From NCBI GenBank assembly GCA_031550525.1, contig JAVBON010000004.1, forward strand, positions 124,001 to 188,000: DNA of 64,000 nucleotides, in the 5' to 3' direction. Below are positions 36,748-45,386 of the stretch, one piece after another. A program made the translations under genes and the position numbers. Every line of letters starts with the position of its first letter. Positions within the stretch are counted from its first letter, which is position 1. Below the pieces are notes generated by a model. That model did no database searches and had not been told where the DNA came from. It saw only the letters and a list, made by a program, of their open reading frames with translations. This stretch comes from WRHT01 sp031550525 (GTDB taxonomy: Bacteria > Desulfobacterota > Desulfovibrionia > Desulfovibrionales > Desulfovibrionaceae).

Positions 36748-36777
36748 TTGGACTTTGGCGCTGTATTGCACTATAAA
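36748..36777 (+). promoter_or_regulatory. Probable rfbB promoter
   Basis: TTGGAC and TATAAA are 18 bases apart; the predicted start of transcription falls about 25 bases before the rfbB ATG. Confidence 0.55.
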
Positions 36778-36808
36778 CGGGCAGATACTTTTATACATAA
36801 GGGTTGTT

Positions 36809-37879
36809 ATGCGCGCGCAAAAAAAATATCTGGTAACCGGCGGCGCCGGCTTCATCGGCTCGTGTTTTGTATTGGAATCCGTAAAAAACGGCATAAAAGT
36901 ACTTAATCTGGATAAACTCACCTATTCCGGCAACCCGCAAAACCTGCAAAGCGTGGCGCAAAACCCGTTGTACAGCTTTGCGCAAGGCGATATTGGCGAC
37001 ATAGCTCTGGTAGCGCGGCTGCTGGATGAATTGCAGCCCAACGCTGTAGTAAATTTTGCCGCCGAAAGCCATGTGGACCGTTCCATCCTCGAGCCGGATT
37101 CTTTTGTGCGCACAAATGTGCTTGGCACCTGCAACCTTTTGCAGGCCAGCCTGGACTGGTGGAAAAAACTACCCGCCGCTCAGGCTGCCGTTTTTCGCTT
37201 TCTGCATGTATCCACGGATGAGGTATTTGGAGCGTTGCAGCCTGGAGAACCTGCTTTTACAGAGCAAACGCCCTATGCGCCCAACAGCCCTTATTCGGCC
37301 AGCAAGGCCTCCAGCGACCATTTTTGCAGGGCCTGGCACGAAACTTACGGCCTGCCGATTATCATAACCAACTGCTCCAACAACTACGGGCCGCGCCAGT
37401 TCCCCGAAAAACTCATCCCCCTCATATTTTCGCAGGCTCTGTCCGGCAAGCCGCTGCCCGTTTATGGCAAAGGCGAAAATATACGCGACTGGCTGCATGT
37501 GGAAGACCACTGCTCCGCCATAGAACTGGTGCTGAGCAAGGGGCAAAACGGCCAAACCTATAACATAGGCGGCAATGCCGAGCGCCGCAACATAGACGTG
37601 GTGCGCACAATTTGCGCCATTCTGGATGAAGCGCGGCCGGACCCGTCAGGTCCATATTCAAGACTGATCAGCTTTGTAACGGATCGGGCCGGGCATGACT
37701 TCCGCTACGCCATAAACTCCAGCAAACTGGAGTGCGAACTCGGGTGGAAGCGCCGCTACGGATTTGAGCAAGGCCTTAAAGAAACCATCGGCTGGTATCT
37801 TGAAAATGGCGACTGGCTTAAAGCCGTGCAAAGCGGAGCTTACCGCGACTGGCTGAGCCTGAATTACAAAAAAAGATAA
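36809..37879 (+). CDS. rfbB: dTDP-glucose 4,6-dehydratase
   Basis: Extended SDR that converts dTDP-glucose to dTDP-4-keto-6-deoxyglucose. The NAD loop TGGAGFIGS spans residues 10-18, FAAESHVDRSI is near 84, the STDEVFG catalytic region near 135, and YSASKASSDH near 161 holds the tyrosine and lysine. The ATG at 36809 follows AAGGG; the frame is open further upstream, but that part spans the promoter. 356 residues is normal. Product and neighbour DegT enzyme fit a 4-keto-sugar aminating pathway. Confidence 0.96.
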   Translation: MRAQKKYLVTGGAGFIGSCFVLESVKNGIKVLNLDKLTYSGNPQNLQSVAQNPLYSFAQGDIGDIALVARLLDELQPNAVVNFAAESHVDRSILEPDSFVRTNVLGTCNLLQASLDWWKKLPAAQAAVFRFLHVSTDEVFGALQPGEPAFTEQTPYAPNSPYSASKASSDHFCRAWHETYGLPIIITNCSNNYGPRQFPEKLIPLIFSQALSGKPLPVYGKGENIRDWLHVEDHCSAIELVLSKGQNGQTYNIGGNAERRNIDVVRTICAILDEARPDPSGPYSRLISFVTDRAGHDFRYAINSSKLECELGWKRRYGFEQGLKETIGWYLENGDWLKAVQSGAYRDWLSLNYKKR

Positions 37880-37891
37880 TAAAGATATAAC

Positions 37892-38129
37892 TAGAAGTCA
37901 TTTCATAAATAGGATTTTTATTATCTGTCAAGGAAGGCGAACTGATTCGCCACTTCCTGTGGCTCACCCCTTCGGGGCGCCTTCGGCGTCCAATTTCGCA
38001 ATCCTGCGAAATTGTCTGGGCGGAGCGAAGTGTATATAGACATACATGAGCTTCGCACAGGGTGAGCCTGACGCGGACAGAGCAGGCGCGGCCTGTGCGA
38101 GATAAAAAACATTTATGAAATGACTTCTA
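37892..38129. repeat. 238-bp inverted-repeat element
   Basis: The termini TAGAAGTCATTTCATAAAT are a perfect 19-bp inverted repeat, extended imperfectly by T-rich sequence and TATCT. The interior holds nested hairpins: GGCGAA/TTCGCC near 37936, CCCCTTCGGGG near 37968, an AATTTCGCA/TGCGAAATT stem near 37991, and GGGTGAGCC at 38061 facing GGCTCACCC at 37961. No reading frame of note. The form is that of a MITE or a structured repeat. It lies between rfbB and flgE; terminal duplication of the target is not obvious. Confidence 0.8.
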
Positions 38130-38400
38130 ATGAAGCCAGGTTAGCCATATATGTGGCGCTGCCCCACGCCCCGCAAAGGTGTGGCTTGTATCACAAAAGC
38201 ACAGCGGTTTTTGGCCGAAAAGTTATTTGGCAGGCAGGGCTGTAGTGGTGCGGCTTCAAGCCCCATTGCCCCCTTAGCTTTTGTGAAAATAGCGTTGAAA
38301 AATAGCCTGATGTTACCTGCCCTTCACTCTCAATAAAAAATACACATCCGTTTTGGCATGGTTTCTGCTTATAGATTTGCAGAGGAATTTTTTTCCTTTT
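38130..38400. other. Leader region upstream of flgE
   Basis: Non-coding sequence between the 238-bp element and flgE. No sigma-54 or sigma-28 promoter could be placed with confidence. An AT-rich stretch at 38325-38345 and 38375-38400 precedes the gene. Confidence 0.4.
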
Positions 38401-38423
38401 GCCGTTCTCAAGGAGAAACCGCC

Positions 38424-39929
38424 ATGATGAGTTCATTATTTATTGCCTCAACCGGCTTGCAGTCGCAAAGCCGCGGCATGCAGGTAATAGGCAACAATAT
38501 ATCCAACGTTAATACGGTGGGCTTCAAACAGTCCATGGCTTATTATCAGGATCTGTTCGCGACAACTCAAACCACACCTTCAAACAACATTACCAACATA
38601 TCGCAGTTGGGCATGGGCTCGGCCTTTGCAGATACGCGTACCCTGTTTACCATGGGCGGGCTTCAATCCAGCAACACGGTTACGGATATGGCCATTAACG
38701 GTAACGGCTATTTCGGGGTCATGAAAGACGGTGAAATGCTTTACACCAAAGCCGGCAACATGCGCTTTGACAAAAACGGCTTTCTGCTTGACCCAACCGG
38801 AGCCAACCTTGTTGGATATAAAATAACCAACGGCGTAACCGCAAACGCGTTCAGCCCCATTCAGGTTGATATGAGCGGCAGTTCGCCATACGCCACCAAC
38901 CCTCCGCGCGCCACCACGGCGGCATCGGTATACAGCAACCTTGGCGGCATGGCGGATAACAGCACAAACGCCATCAACGAGGTTTTCGCCATGACCGTAA
39001 AGTGGGACGGCACCAAAAGCAACCCGCTTACCAACCTAAACTACGGTTATTCCGACCCGCTAACGGTATTTGACGCCAACGGCAACGAGCAGCAACTGAA
39101 TATCAGCTACGACTATGTAGGCACGCAGAACGGCATGAAGCTTTACGAGTTTGCCGTGGGCATGAACCCGGCGCTGGATGGCTCCGCAAACGCGGGTACT
39201 GCCGGCGCAGGCCTTTTGATGACAGGCACCCTTACCTTCAACTCCAACGGACAGATTATAGGCATGACTGCCTATACGCCAACCGGCGGCGACCCCACGA
39301 ATTTAAGCGCATGGACGCCGGCAGCGTTGCAGAACGGCAGCCCCGTCATACCGGTAAATTTTGCCGGAAGCGGCCAACAGAATATTGCGCTGGATTTCGG
39401 CCTAAAGCTGAACTCCGGTTATGACCCCAACCTTACCTCGCCCACTGTGGGGGCATCCAACCCCGACCTCTTTTACGCGGCCACAAGCGACACAACAAGG
39501 GTAAACGGGGCAAGCACCTCTTACGGCACCAATCAGGCCAACCGCTACCAAACCCAAAACGGCTACGCCGAAGGGCAGTTGCGCGACCTAAAAATAGATG
39601 AGGATGGTTTTATAACGGCCCGCTACTCCAACGGGCAGACGGAAGATTTGTACCGCATAACCCTATTCCGCTTCAAAAGCCAGGACGGCCTGCGGCATGA
39701 GGGCGGCAACCATTACTCGGCCACCGCCGAATCCGGCGCGGCCGACGCCGGATATGCCAACGTTGAGAACTACGGCAGCATATTGAGCAACCATTTGGAG
39801 GCCTCCAACGTTGACATATCGCGCGAGTTCACAAACATGATTATCACCCAGCGCGGCTTTCAGGCCAACAGTAAAATAATAACCACCTCCGACACAATGC
39901 TGCAAAAAGCGCTGGAGCTTAAGCGATAA
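38424..39929 (+). CDS. flgE: Flagellar hook protein FlgE
   Basis: 501-residue hook subunit exported by the flagellar type III apparatus. The N-terminal rod motif (LQSQSRGMQVIGNNISNVNT) and the C-terminal LEASNVDISREFTNMII and NSKIITTSDTMLQKAL form the coiled-coil D0 domain. GNGYFGVMKDGEMLYTKAG and the central FlgE-type D1/D2 region lie between. AAGGAG lies 7 bases before the ATG at 38424. It stands alone with its own terminator, away from other flagellar genes; Desulfovibrio often has more than one hook-type gene. Confidence 0.93.
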   Translation: MMSSLFIASTGLQSQSRGMQVIGNNISNVNTVGFKQSMAYYQDLFATTQTTPSNNITNISQLGMGSAFADTRTLFTMGGLQSSNTVTDMAINGNGYFGVMKDGEMLYTKAGNMRFDKNGFLLDPTGANLVGYKITNGVTANAFSPIQVDMSGSSPYATNPPRATTAASVYSNLGGMADNSTNAINEVFAMTVKWDGTKSNPLTNLNYGYSDPLTVFDANGNEQQLNISYDYVGTQNGMKLYEFAVGMNPALDGSANAGTAGAGLLMTGTLTFNSNGQIIGMTAYTPTGGDPTNLSAWTPAALQNGSPVIPVNFAGSGQQNIALDFGLKLNSGYDPNLTSPTVGASNPDLFYAATSDTTRVNGASTSYGTNQANRYQTQNGYAEGQLRDLKIDEDGFITARYSNGQTEDLYRITLFRFKSQDGLRHEGGNHYSATAESGAADAGYANVENYGSILSNHLEASNVDISREFTNMIITQRGFQANSKIITTSDTMLQKALELKR

Positions 39930-39950
39930 GCCCATTAAGATATTTTGGAG

Positions 39951-39979
39951 AAAGTACCGTCGCCAAGGCGGTACTTTTT
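39951..39979 (+). terminator. Terminator of flgE
   Basis: AAAGTACCG and CGGTACTTT pair around a 9-base loop, followed by a T run, 22 bases after the flgE stop. Confidence 0.85.
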
Positions 39980-40010
39980 TTGCCTGCTTCCGTAAAAACA
40001 TCCTATTCGC

Positions 40011-40037
40011 TTGACCTGAGCCCTGGGCCTGTATACT
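40011..40037 (+). promoter_or_regulatory. Probable azlCD promoter
   Basis: TTGACC and TATACT are spaced by 15 bases, shorter than ideal. The predicted start of transcription is at about 40044, next to the first possible azlC start codon. Confidence 0.45.
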
Positions 40038-40046
40038 GTTCCAACA

Positions 40047-40847
40047 GTGTCGAACACTTACATGATGCAGCAATTACCGGCAGCACCGGAAAAAATATTT
40101 ACGGATTTTGTGATGCAATCTGCTGATGCGGCCGCCCGCATCTCAAAGCGCTCTTTTCTGCGCGGCATGCGGCTGGCTATACCTATTGTGCTTGGTTATA
40201 TTCCCGTTGGGTTTACCTTTGGCGTTCTGGCGGAAAAAGCCGGGCTCAGTCCCTTTGAGGCCGGACTCATGAGTCTTATGGTTTTTGCAGGCTCCGGCCA
40301 GCTTATCGCCGTAAATCTTATGCTTGTTTCTCTTTCGCCCGCCTCCATAATTCTCACCACCTTCGTAGTCAACGCCCGGCACCTTTTAATGTCCGCCGCC
40401 ATGCTGCCTTTTCTTGGCAAGTGGAGCAAAAAACGGCAAATGCTATATAGCGCGGAAATGACCGATGAAACCTTTGCGCTTAACATGGGCCGCTTTGCCG
40501 AAAAAGGCGTGGAGCCAGGCGAAGTTTTCGGCATAAACCTTACCTCCCATTGCGCCTGGGTGCTGGGCGGGGTTTTGGGCGCGATATTCGGCGCGCTCAT
40601 AGCCGATTTAAAGCCGTACGGGCTTGATTACGCTCTGGCGGGCATGTTCATAGCCCTGCTGGTGCCGCACTTTAAAATTCCGCGCAATCTGGCGGCAGCC
40701 GTTACCGGCGCGGTATTGTCGGTTGTTCTCCACCTGGGTGGGGTGGAGCAATGGAACGTGCTTATAGCCACGGTTACCTCGGCCACCTTCTGCATGTTTC
40801 TACCCCTGCCGGAAGCAGAGGCGAAAAGAACGGAAACCAAGGGTTAA
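40047..40847 (+). CDS. azlC: AzlC family amino-acid exporter subunit
   Basis: Up to 266 residues with about seven transmembrane helices. The conserved FLRGMRLAIPIVLGYIPVGFTFGVLA (shown in two parts: FLRGMRLAIPIVLG and YIPVGFTFGVLA) and FAGSGQLIAVNLM, VNARHLLMSAAMLPFL segments define the family, which with AzlD exports branched-chain amino acids or analogues. The start is uncertain: the GTG used here lies almost at the predicted transcription start, and ATG codons at 40062, 40065 and 40113 have no better ribosome-binding site. azlD follows after 2 bases. Confidence 0.9.
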   Translation: MSNTYMMQQLPAAPEKIFTDFVMQSADAAARISKRSFLRGMRLAIPIVLGYIPVGFTFGVLAEKAGLSPFEAGLMSLMVFAGSGQLIAVNLMLVSLSPASIILTTFVVNARHLLMSAAMLPFLGKWSKKRQMLYSAEMTDETFALNMGRFAEKGVEPGEVFGINLTSHCAWVLGGVLGAIFGALIADLKPYGLDYALAGMFIALLVPHFKIPRNLAAAVTGAVLSVVLHLGGVEQWNVLIATVTSATFCMFLPLPEAEAKRTETKG

Positions 40848-40849
40848 CC

Positions 40850-41197
40850 ATGGGCATAACCACCGCCAACATACTGCTTATTATCGGCATGGCTCTGGTA
40901 ACTTACATACCGCGCGCCCTGCCCCTTATGCTGCTTTCACAGCGCCGCCTTAACCCGGTTATAGAGCGCTGGCTCAAGCTTATTCCTCCGGCTGTTCTGG
41001 CGGCGCTTTTGGCGCCGGAGCTTTTGCTGCGTACGCAGTCCGGCGTGCCAAGCCTGTTTATATCGCCGCATAACGTTATGCTTATGGCCGCCTTGCCCTG
41101 TTTTTTAGTGGCCTGGTTTACCCGCAGTTTTATGGGCACCGTGCTTACAGGCATGGCCTGCGTGGCCTTACTGCGTTATTTTTTCAATTTCTTGTAA
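40850..41197 (+). CDS. azlD: AzlD family membrane protein
   Basis: 115 residues with four predicted helices: the N-terminal ILLIIGMALVTYIPRALPLM with the invariant arginine and proline, then LIPPAVLAALLAPELL. It is the small partner of AzlC in amino-acid export. It begins 2 bases after the azlC stop. The frame is open upstream inside azlC, but the length of the family and the start motif MGITTANILL support the ATG at 40850. Confidence 0.92.
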   Translation: MGITTANILLIIGMALVTYIPRALPLMLLSQRRLNPVIERWLKLIPPAVLAALLAPELLLRTQSGVPSLFISPHNVMLMAALPCFLVAWFTRSFMGTVLTGMACVALLRYFFNFL

Positions 41198-41238
41198 TTG
41201 TCTTAAAAAGATTTTAAAATTTAAGCGTCGGAGGATCC

Positions 41239-42048
41239 ATGTTAAACTTCACAAAACTTCTTGCGATTCTGGCCCTTGCCTGCATGGCGTTTTGCCCTGC
41301 CCATATGGCCGAGGCCGCGTCCGCCAATATAAACAAGCAGGAATTGCGCGAGGCCGTGCGTGAAATTATTGCGGAAAACCCAGAGCTTATTTTGGACGTG
41401 TTGCGCGACAACAGCGAATTTGTGCTGGATGTAGCCCAGCAGGGCTCAGACATGCGTCGCCTGAAAATTTTGCGCGCGCAATGGGAGCAGGACATAACCC
41501 ACCCCAAAAGCGTAAAGCTGGATAACCGCCCCAATATGGGCCCGGCCAAGGCCCCTGTTACAATTACCGCCTTTACCGATTTTACCTGCCTTTACTGCCA
41601 GCAGGCCGAAAAAACCCTGAACAATATTTTTAACAGCTACAACGGCAAAGTGCGCATAGTTTACAAAAGCATGCCCATGAAGACCCACCCCGGCTCAATG
41701 GAAGCCGCTGAGTTCATGCTTGCGGCCTGGCAGCAGGATCAAAACAAGGCTTGGAAACTGTTTGACGCCTTTTTTGCCAACCGCGAAAAAATACTCTCCA
41801 GCGAAGGGCAAACATTTATGCGTTCCGCCGTATTGGATAGCGGCCTGAACATAAAAAAACTGGTGGATGACGCCAAAAGCGCGAAAATACAAAAGCTGCT
41901 GGCGGAAGATGATGACGACGCCAAACAGCTTAATATTACCGGCACGCCATGTTTTTTGGTAAACAACATAGTAATTCGCGGCGCGTTGCAAGAAAACCTC
42001 TTCCGGCAAGCCGTGGATATGGCCTTGGCTGAAGCCGCAAAAAAGTAA
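41239..42048 (+). CDS. DsbA-family periplasmic thiol:disulfide oxidoreductase
   Basis: 269 residues. A signal peptide ends near MAEA (residue 28-29), followed by a helical N-terminal segment (NKQELREAVREIIAENPELI) and a thioredoxin-like domain with active site DFTCLYCQQAE (cysteines near 117 and 120). The cis-proline loop is ITGTPCFLVNN, and this protein has an extra cysteine next to that proline. The helical insertion matches BdbD/Com1-type members of the DsbA superfamily. TCGGAGG precedes the ATG. It may oxidise or isomerise envelope proteins; DsbD at 11.6 kb could recycle it. Confidence 0.9.
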   Translation: MLNFTKLLAILALACMAFCPAHMAEAASANINKQELREAVREIIAENPELILDVLRDNSEFVLDVAQQGSDMRRLKILRAQWEQDITHPKSVKLDNRPNMGPAKAPVTITAFTDFTCLYCQQAEKTLNNIFNSYNGKVRIVYKSMPMKTHPGSMEAAEFMLAAWQQDQNKAWKLFDAFFANREKILSSEGQTFMRSAVLDSGLNIKKLVDDAKSAKIQKLLAEDDDDAKQLNITGTPCFLVNNIVIRGALQENLFRQAVDMALAEAAKK

Positions 42049-42083
42049 CACTGTAGTAAAGCCGCACCGGATACTGCTGATAT

Positions 42084-43211
42084 ATGACGAATAAAAGGCC
42101 ATACCCGGCGCATAATGAAAATACTGCGCCAAGCCCAGCCAAATCCGGCGGGCTTCTCTACTCCGTTATCTGCGGGGCTTTGTGCTGCCTTATATTATGC
42201 AGCTTGGCCTATTGCCTGTATCTTTCGGTTCCGGCTGAAGCCGTGCAAAAACTGCAACCCCAGATTGCGCTGAAAACACAGCCAGAAACCAAGGCACAGT
42301 TTACTCCAAACCCGCAAATAGCGGCACAATGGCACCCCTTGTTGGAACGCCTGAAAAACGACGATATGTACGGTGTTGATGTTGACCACTGGTTCGCCAG
42401 CTTTACCGATGAATTTTCCAGCAAACCCATGGGGGCCAAGGTTACCACGCTGTTTAAAAAGCGTTTTATACCGCCGCATTTTGCCTATTTTCGCAAGCCG
42501 CTTACTCCGCCGGAGTTTTACCCAGGGGTGATTACAACCGACAATGTGGTAAAATGCCTGGCTTTTTTGCAAACAAACGCAGAGATCTTTCAAAAGGCCG
42601 AGGCCAAATATATTGTGCCTAAAGAAGTACTGGTGTCTTTATTAATGGTGGAAACCCGTCTGGGAACCTTCACCGGCAGTGAAAAGGCCTTTTGGAGCCT
42701 GGCCTGCATGGCGGCCTCGGATACCCCCGCCAGCGTGCAAACTTATCTGGAGCGGCTGCCCTACACCGAGGCGCACGGCAAATGGCTGCAAGACGTGCTT
42801 ACGGCCCGCTCGCAATGGGCTTATACAGAACTTAAGGCGCTAATTATGTATTGCCGCCTGCACGAGCACAATCCGCTTGAAATAACTGGTTCCATATACG
42901 GGGCCATAGGCCTGTGCCAGTTTATGCCCAGCAATATTCCATTTTACGCGGTAGACGGTAACGGCGACGGCAAAATAGATCTGTTTACGCTGGAAGACGC
43001 AGTGCCCAGCGCCGCCAATTTTCTGAAAACTCACGGCTGGAAGCAGGACAGCACAAAAGAGCGCAAAGCAAGGCTGCTGCGTTATTATAATAACAGCACC
43101 GCATACGCCAACACCATACTGGCTCTGGCCGACGCGGTTAACGCGCTGGCCGTGGCCGAAGCGCAAAAAAACGACAGCAACGCAACCGCGCAAACCGGAA
43201 AAGAAGGATAA
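42084..43211 (+). CDS. Lytic murein transglycosylase (MltB-like)
   Basis: 375-residue envelope enzyme cleaving peptidoglycan glycan strands. One N-terminal transmembrane helix (about 26-48) anchors it. The SLT/MltB catalytic domain has the glutamate in VSLLMVETRLGTFTG (about 190), then GSIYGAIGLCQFMPS (about 269) and a NGDGKIDLFTLEDAVPSAAN segment near 290, typical of MltB. No lipobox, unlike E. coli MltB. The last 30 residues are alanine- and lysine-rich. It lies 35 bases after the DsbA-like gene and 4 bases before the Rsm22-like gene. Confidence 0.88.
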   Translation: MTNKRPYPAHNENTAPSPAKSGGLLYSVICGALCCLILCSLAYCLYLSVPAEAVQKLQPQIALKTQPETKAQFTPNPQIAAQWHPLLERLKNDDMYGVDVDHWFASFTDEFSSKPMGAKVTTLFKKRFIPPHFAYFRKPLTPPEFYPGVITTDNVVKCLAFLQTNAEIFQKAEAKYIVPKEVLVSLLMVETRLGTFTGSEKAFWSLACMAASDTPASVQTYLERLPYTEAHGKWLQDVLTARSQWAYTELKALIMYCRLHEHNPLEITGSIYGAIGLCQFMPSNIPFYAVDGNGDGKIDLFTLEDAVPSAANFLKTHGWKQDSTKERKARLLRYYNNSTAYANTILALADAVNALAVAEAQKNDSNATAQTGKEG

Positions 43212-43215
43212 GGGC

Positions 43216-44439
43216 TTGGCACAACTATTAACCGCTCCAAGCGCGCAGCTTGCGCAAGCGCTGGCGGCAGCGCACAAATCCATCGCAACGGCCTTTCCGC
43301 TAAAAGGCGCGCATCGCAACGAGCTGCCCTACGCCGTGCGCGATCTTTCCCGCCTGCTTACGCAAGAGCGCGGCCAAAGCCAAGGCTACTGGGCGCACCC
43401 GCGCTTTGTGGGGGCTTACCTCTACTATTTTTTACCATGGAACCTGCAGCGCCTGGCCTGGCTGCTGCCGGGGTTGCCCATTGAATTGCAGGAAGGCGAC
43501 CAGATAATGGATTTAGGCAGCGGGCCGCTTACCCTGCCCATGGGCATATGGTTGTGCAGGCCTGACCTGCGCGCTCTCAAGCTGCAATTGATTTGTGCCG
43601 ACACCGCCCCACGCCCCATGGAACTTGGCCGGGCCATACTTGACGGACTTGCCGCCGCGCAAGCCCAGACCCCCTGGCAAACCAGCCTGCTGCGCGGCCC
43701 GCTGGATGTGGCCCTGCGCAAGGCAAAAGGCAAGATGCGCCTGATTATGGCCGGAAACGTGCTTAACGAATTGCAGGCGCCACGCCGCTCCACCCTTGAT
43801 GATAAACTGGAAGACGTGCTGTTATCCATGGGCCGCCTCTTGTCCCCAGGTGGGCAGATATTGCTGATGGAGCCCGGCACCAGGCTTGGAGGAAAGTTGG
43901 TGGGCCTGATGCGCCAGAAGGCGCTGGAACATGGTTTTACCGTTGAATCACCCTGCCCGCATTCGGCCCCCTGCCCCTTTGTAGCGCAAAGCAAAACTGA
44001 AGAAGAGCCAGACGAGCAAAAACCGGCGCCGCGCATGGCCGCCAAAGGCCAGCGCCAAGAACGCGCGCATAGCGGCTGGTGCCATTTCAACATTCCATCC
44101 GGTGAAGGCACGCCAGAACTTGCCGCCCTTACACGCGAAGCCAAGCTGGAAAAAGAACGCCTGAGCCTTGCCTGCCTTTTGCTGCGCAAGGAGGGGCAAG
44201 CTCCAAAAGCTGACTGCTATAAAGAAAAAACGCCTCAGCACTTGCCGGTACGTGTAATTTCCGACCTTATACGCCTGCCGGACCAACCTGCGGCGCGTTA
44301 TGCCTGTTCCGCGCAGGGTCTTGTTTTGCTGCAACATGCGGCAAAGCTTGGCTCCGGCGAGCTGGTTGAGGCCTGGCTGCCAGCTGATGCAAAAAAAGAC
44401 CACAAAAGCGGGGCCTTGCTGGCGCAAATAAAAAGATAG
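43216..44439 (+). CDS. Rsm22-like methyltransferase-fold protein with cysteine cluster
   Basis: 407 residues starting at TTG, with AAGAAGGA 7 bases upstream. A Rossmann methyltransferase core has IMDLGSGPLTLPMGIW (about 97) and AGNVLNELQAP (about 180). Downstream, ESPCPHSAPCPF (about 247) and SGWCHFNIP (about 292) form a four-cysteine pattern known from Rsm22/METTL17, mitochondrial ribosome-assembly factors that carry an iron-sulfur cluster. Between the two lies a charged insert of some 30 residues. The likely role is small-subunit ribosome assembly. It is probably co-transcribed with the MltB-like gene. Confidence 0.8.
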   Translation: MAQLLTAPSAQLAQALAAAHKSIATAFPLKGAHRNELPYAVRDLSRLLTQERGQSQGYWAHPRFVGAYLYYFLPWNLQRLAWLLPGLPIELQEGDQIMDLGSGPLTLPMGIWLCRPDLRALKLQLICADTAPRPMELGRAILDGLAAAQAQTPWQTSLLRGPLDVALRKAKGKMRLIMAGNVLNELQAPRRSTLDDKLEDVLLSMGRLLSPGGQILLMEPGTRLGGKLVGLMRQKALEHGFTVESPCPHSAPCPFVAQSKTEEEPDEQKPAPRMAAKGQRQERAHSGWCHFNIPSGEGTPELAALTREAKLEKERLSLACLLLRKEGQAPKADCYKEKTPQHLPVRVISDLIRLPDQPAARYACSAQGLVLLQHAAKLGSGELVEAWLPADAKKDHKSGALLAQIKR

Positions 44440-44648
44440 ATTGTAGCACGCCGATCTGCAATGCGTATCTAGTTTTACTAAAGCGCAACAGTTTATGACT
44501 GAACCGCTAAATAAGGGCAATACAGTGGAGATACTCTCTTAACCCACTTGCCCAGCAATCTGGACAAAATGCAATCTGTCATCCGCCCTGGTTATGCATA
44601 TACGGCCTTAACCATACCCTGCGGCATTTGATTAATTATTTTGCCTGG

Positions 44649-45260
44649 TTATTTATTATTTTCCCTGCGCCACTTCCAAGGGGCCGTGGGATTTTTTTGT
44701 GCCCATAAGCCTATGCGTTCGTTTTTGGCCTGCTGCTCCACGGCAATCCAATCCCGGCAGTAGCTTTCCTTACAAAAATCACGATACACCCAGCCATGGC
44801 CGTTACGAATCACTTCCTCATTCAGAATGCGCCCGTCCGGCAGGTATACTACCGCCACCAACCTCCCATAGCGGTCGGTATCCATAACATCTATTTCAAC
44901 TTCCTTAAGAAATACTAAATCCGAAACAAAGTCTTTGGCCTGCCCGCCCCAAGCCTGCTGCGATTCCGGCGCGTCCACGCCATAAAGGCGCACCTTTTTT
45001 ACCTCGCGCTCTTGGGTGACAAAAGTAATGGTGTCGCCGTCAGCCACTTTAAGCACGCGCCCCGGCGACAGGTTCCAGGCGGCAAGGGCTGTAACCAGCG
45101 CAAATACCAAGGCCAACACTTTTTTTAGCGTAACCGGCCCCTTGGTAAGTTTTATCGCTTCTCTGGCAACCTTTCTGCCTGCTTTTCCGTTTATGACCAT
45201 ACCGGCCCGCTTGAGGCCGGAACTGCCTTTGCCGGAATTTTCCCCGCTGTTTTTAGCCAA
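44649..45260 (-). CDS. Staphylococcal-nuclease-like (TNase) protein, membrane-anchored
   Basis: 203 residues from a TTG start with GAGGA upstream. Residues 1-42 are basic and glycine/serine-rich, residues 45-65 form a transmembrane segment (VLALVFALVTALAAWNL), and the rest is an SNase domain. Its catalytic set is visible: VADGDTITF (about 72), RLYGVDAPE (about 87) and DRYGRLVAVVY (about 126). Calcium-dependent cleavage of DNA or RNA outside the cytoplasm is expected. The long basic cytoplasmic tail is not usual for the family. Confidence 0.87.
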   Translation of the reverse strand: MAKNSGENSGKGSSGLKRAGMVINGKAGRKVAREAIKLTKGPVTLKKVLALVFALVTALAAWNLSPGRVLKVADGDTITFVTQEREVKKVRLYGVDAPESQQAWGGQAKDFVSDLVFLKEVEIDVMDTDRYGRLVAVVYLPDGRILNEEVIRNGHGWVYRDFCKESYCRDWIAVEQQAKNERIGLWAQKNPTAPWKWRRENNK

Positions 45261-45326
45261 TGGTGTATCCTCGCGCTTTTATTGTGGCTTCGGCTTAAAT
45301 AATTGCCGGATATTTGGCAAGCGGCA

Positions 45327-45368
45327 TTGTAATACCCTGCGGGTATGTGTACCGGCAGGGTATTACAA
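45327..45368. other. Strong intergenic hairpin after the DUF4139 gene
   Basis: TTGTAATACCCTGC and GCAGGGTATTACAA form a perfect 14-bp stem around a 14-base loop, 18 bases past the stop at 45387. No T run follows on either strand, so termination is possible but not typical. Confidence 0.6.
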
Positions 45369-45386
45369 ATAGGGCCCAAGAATATA

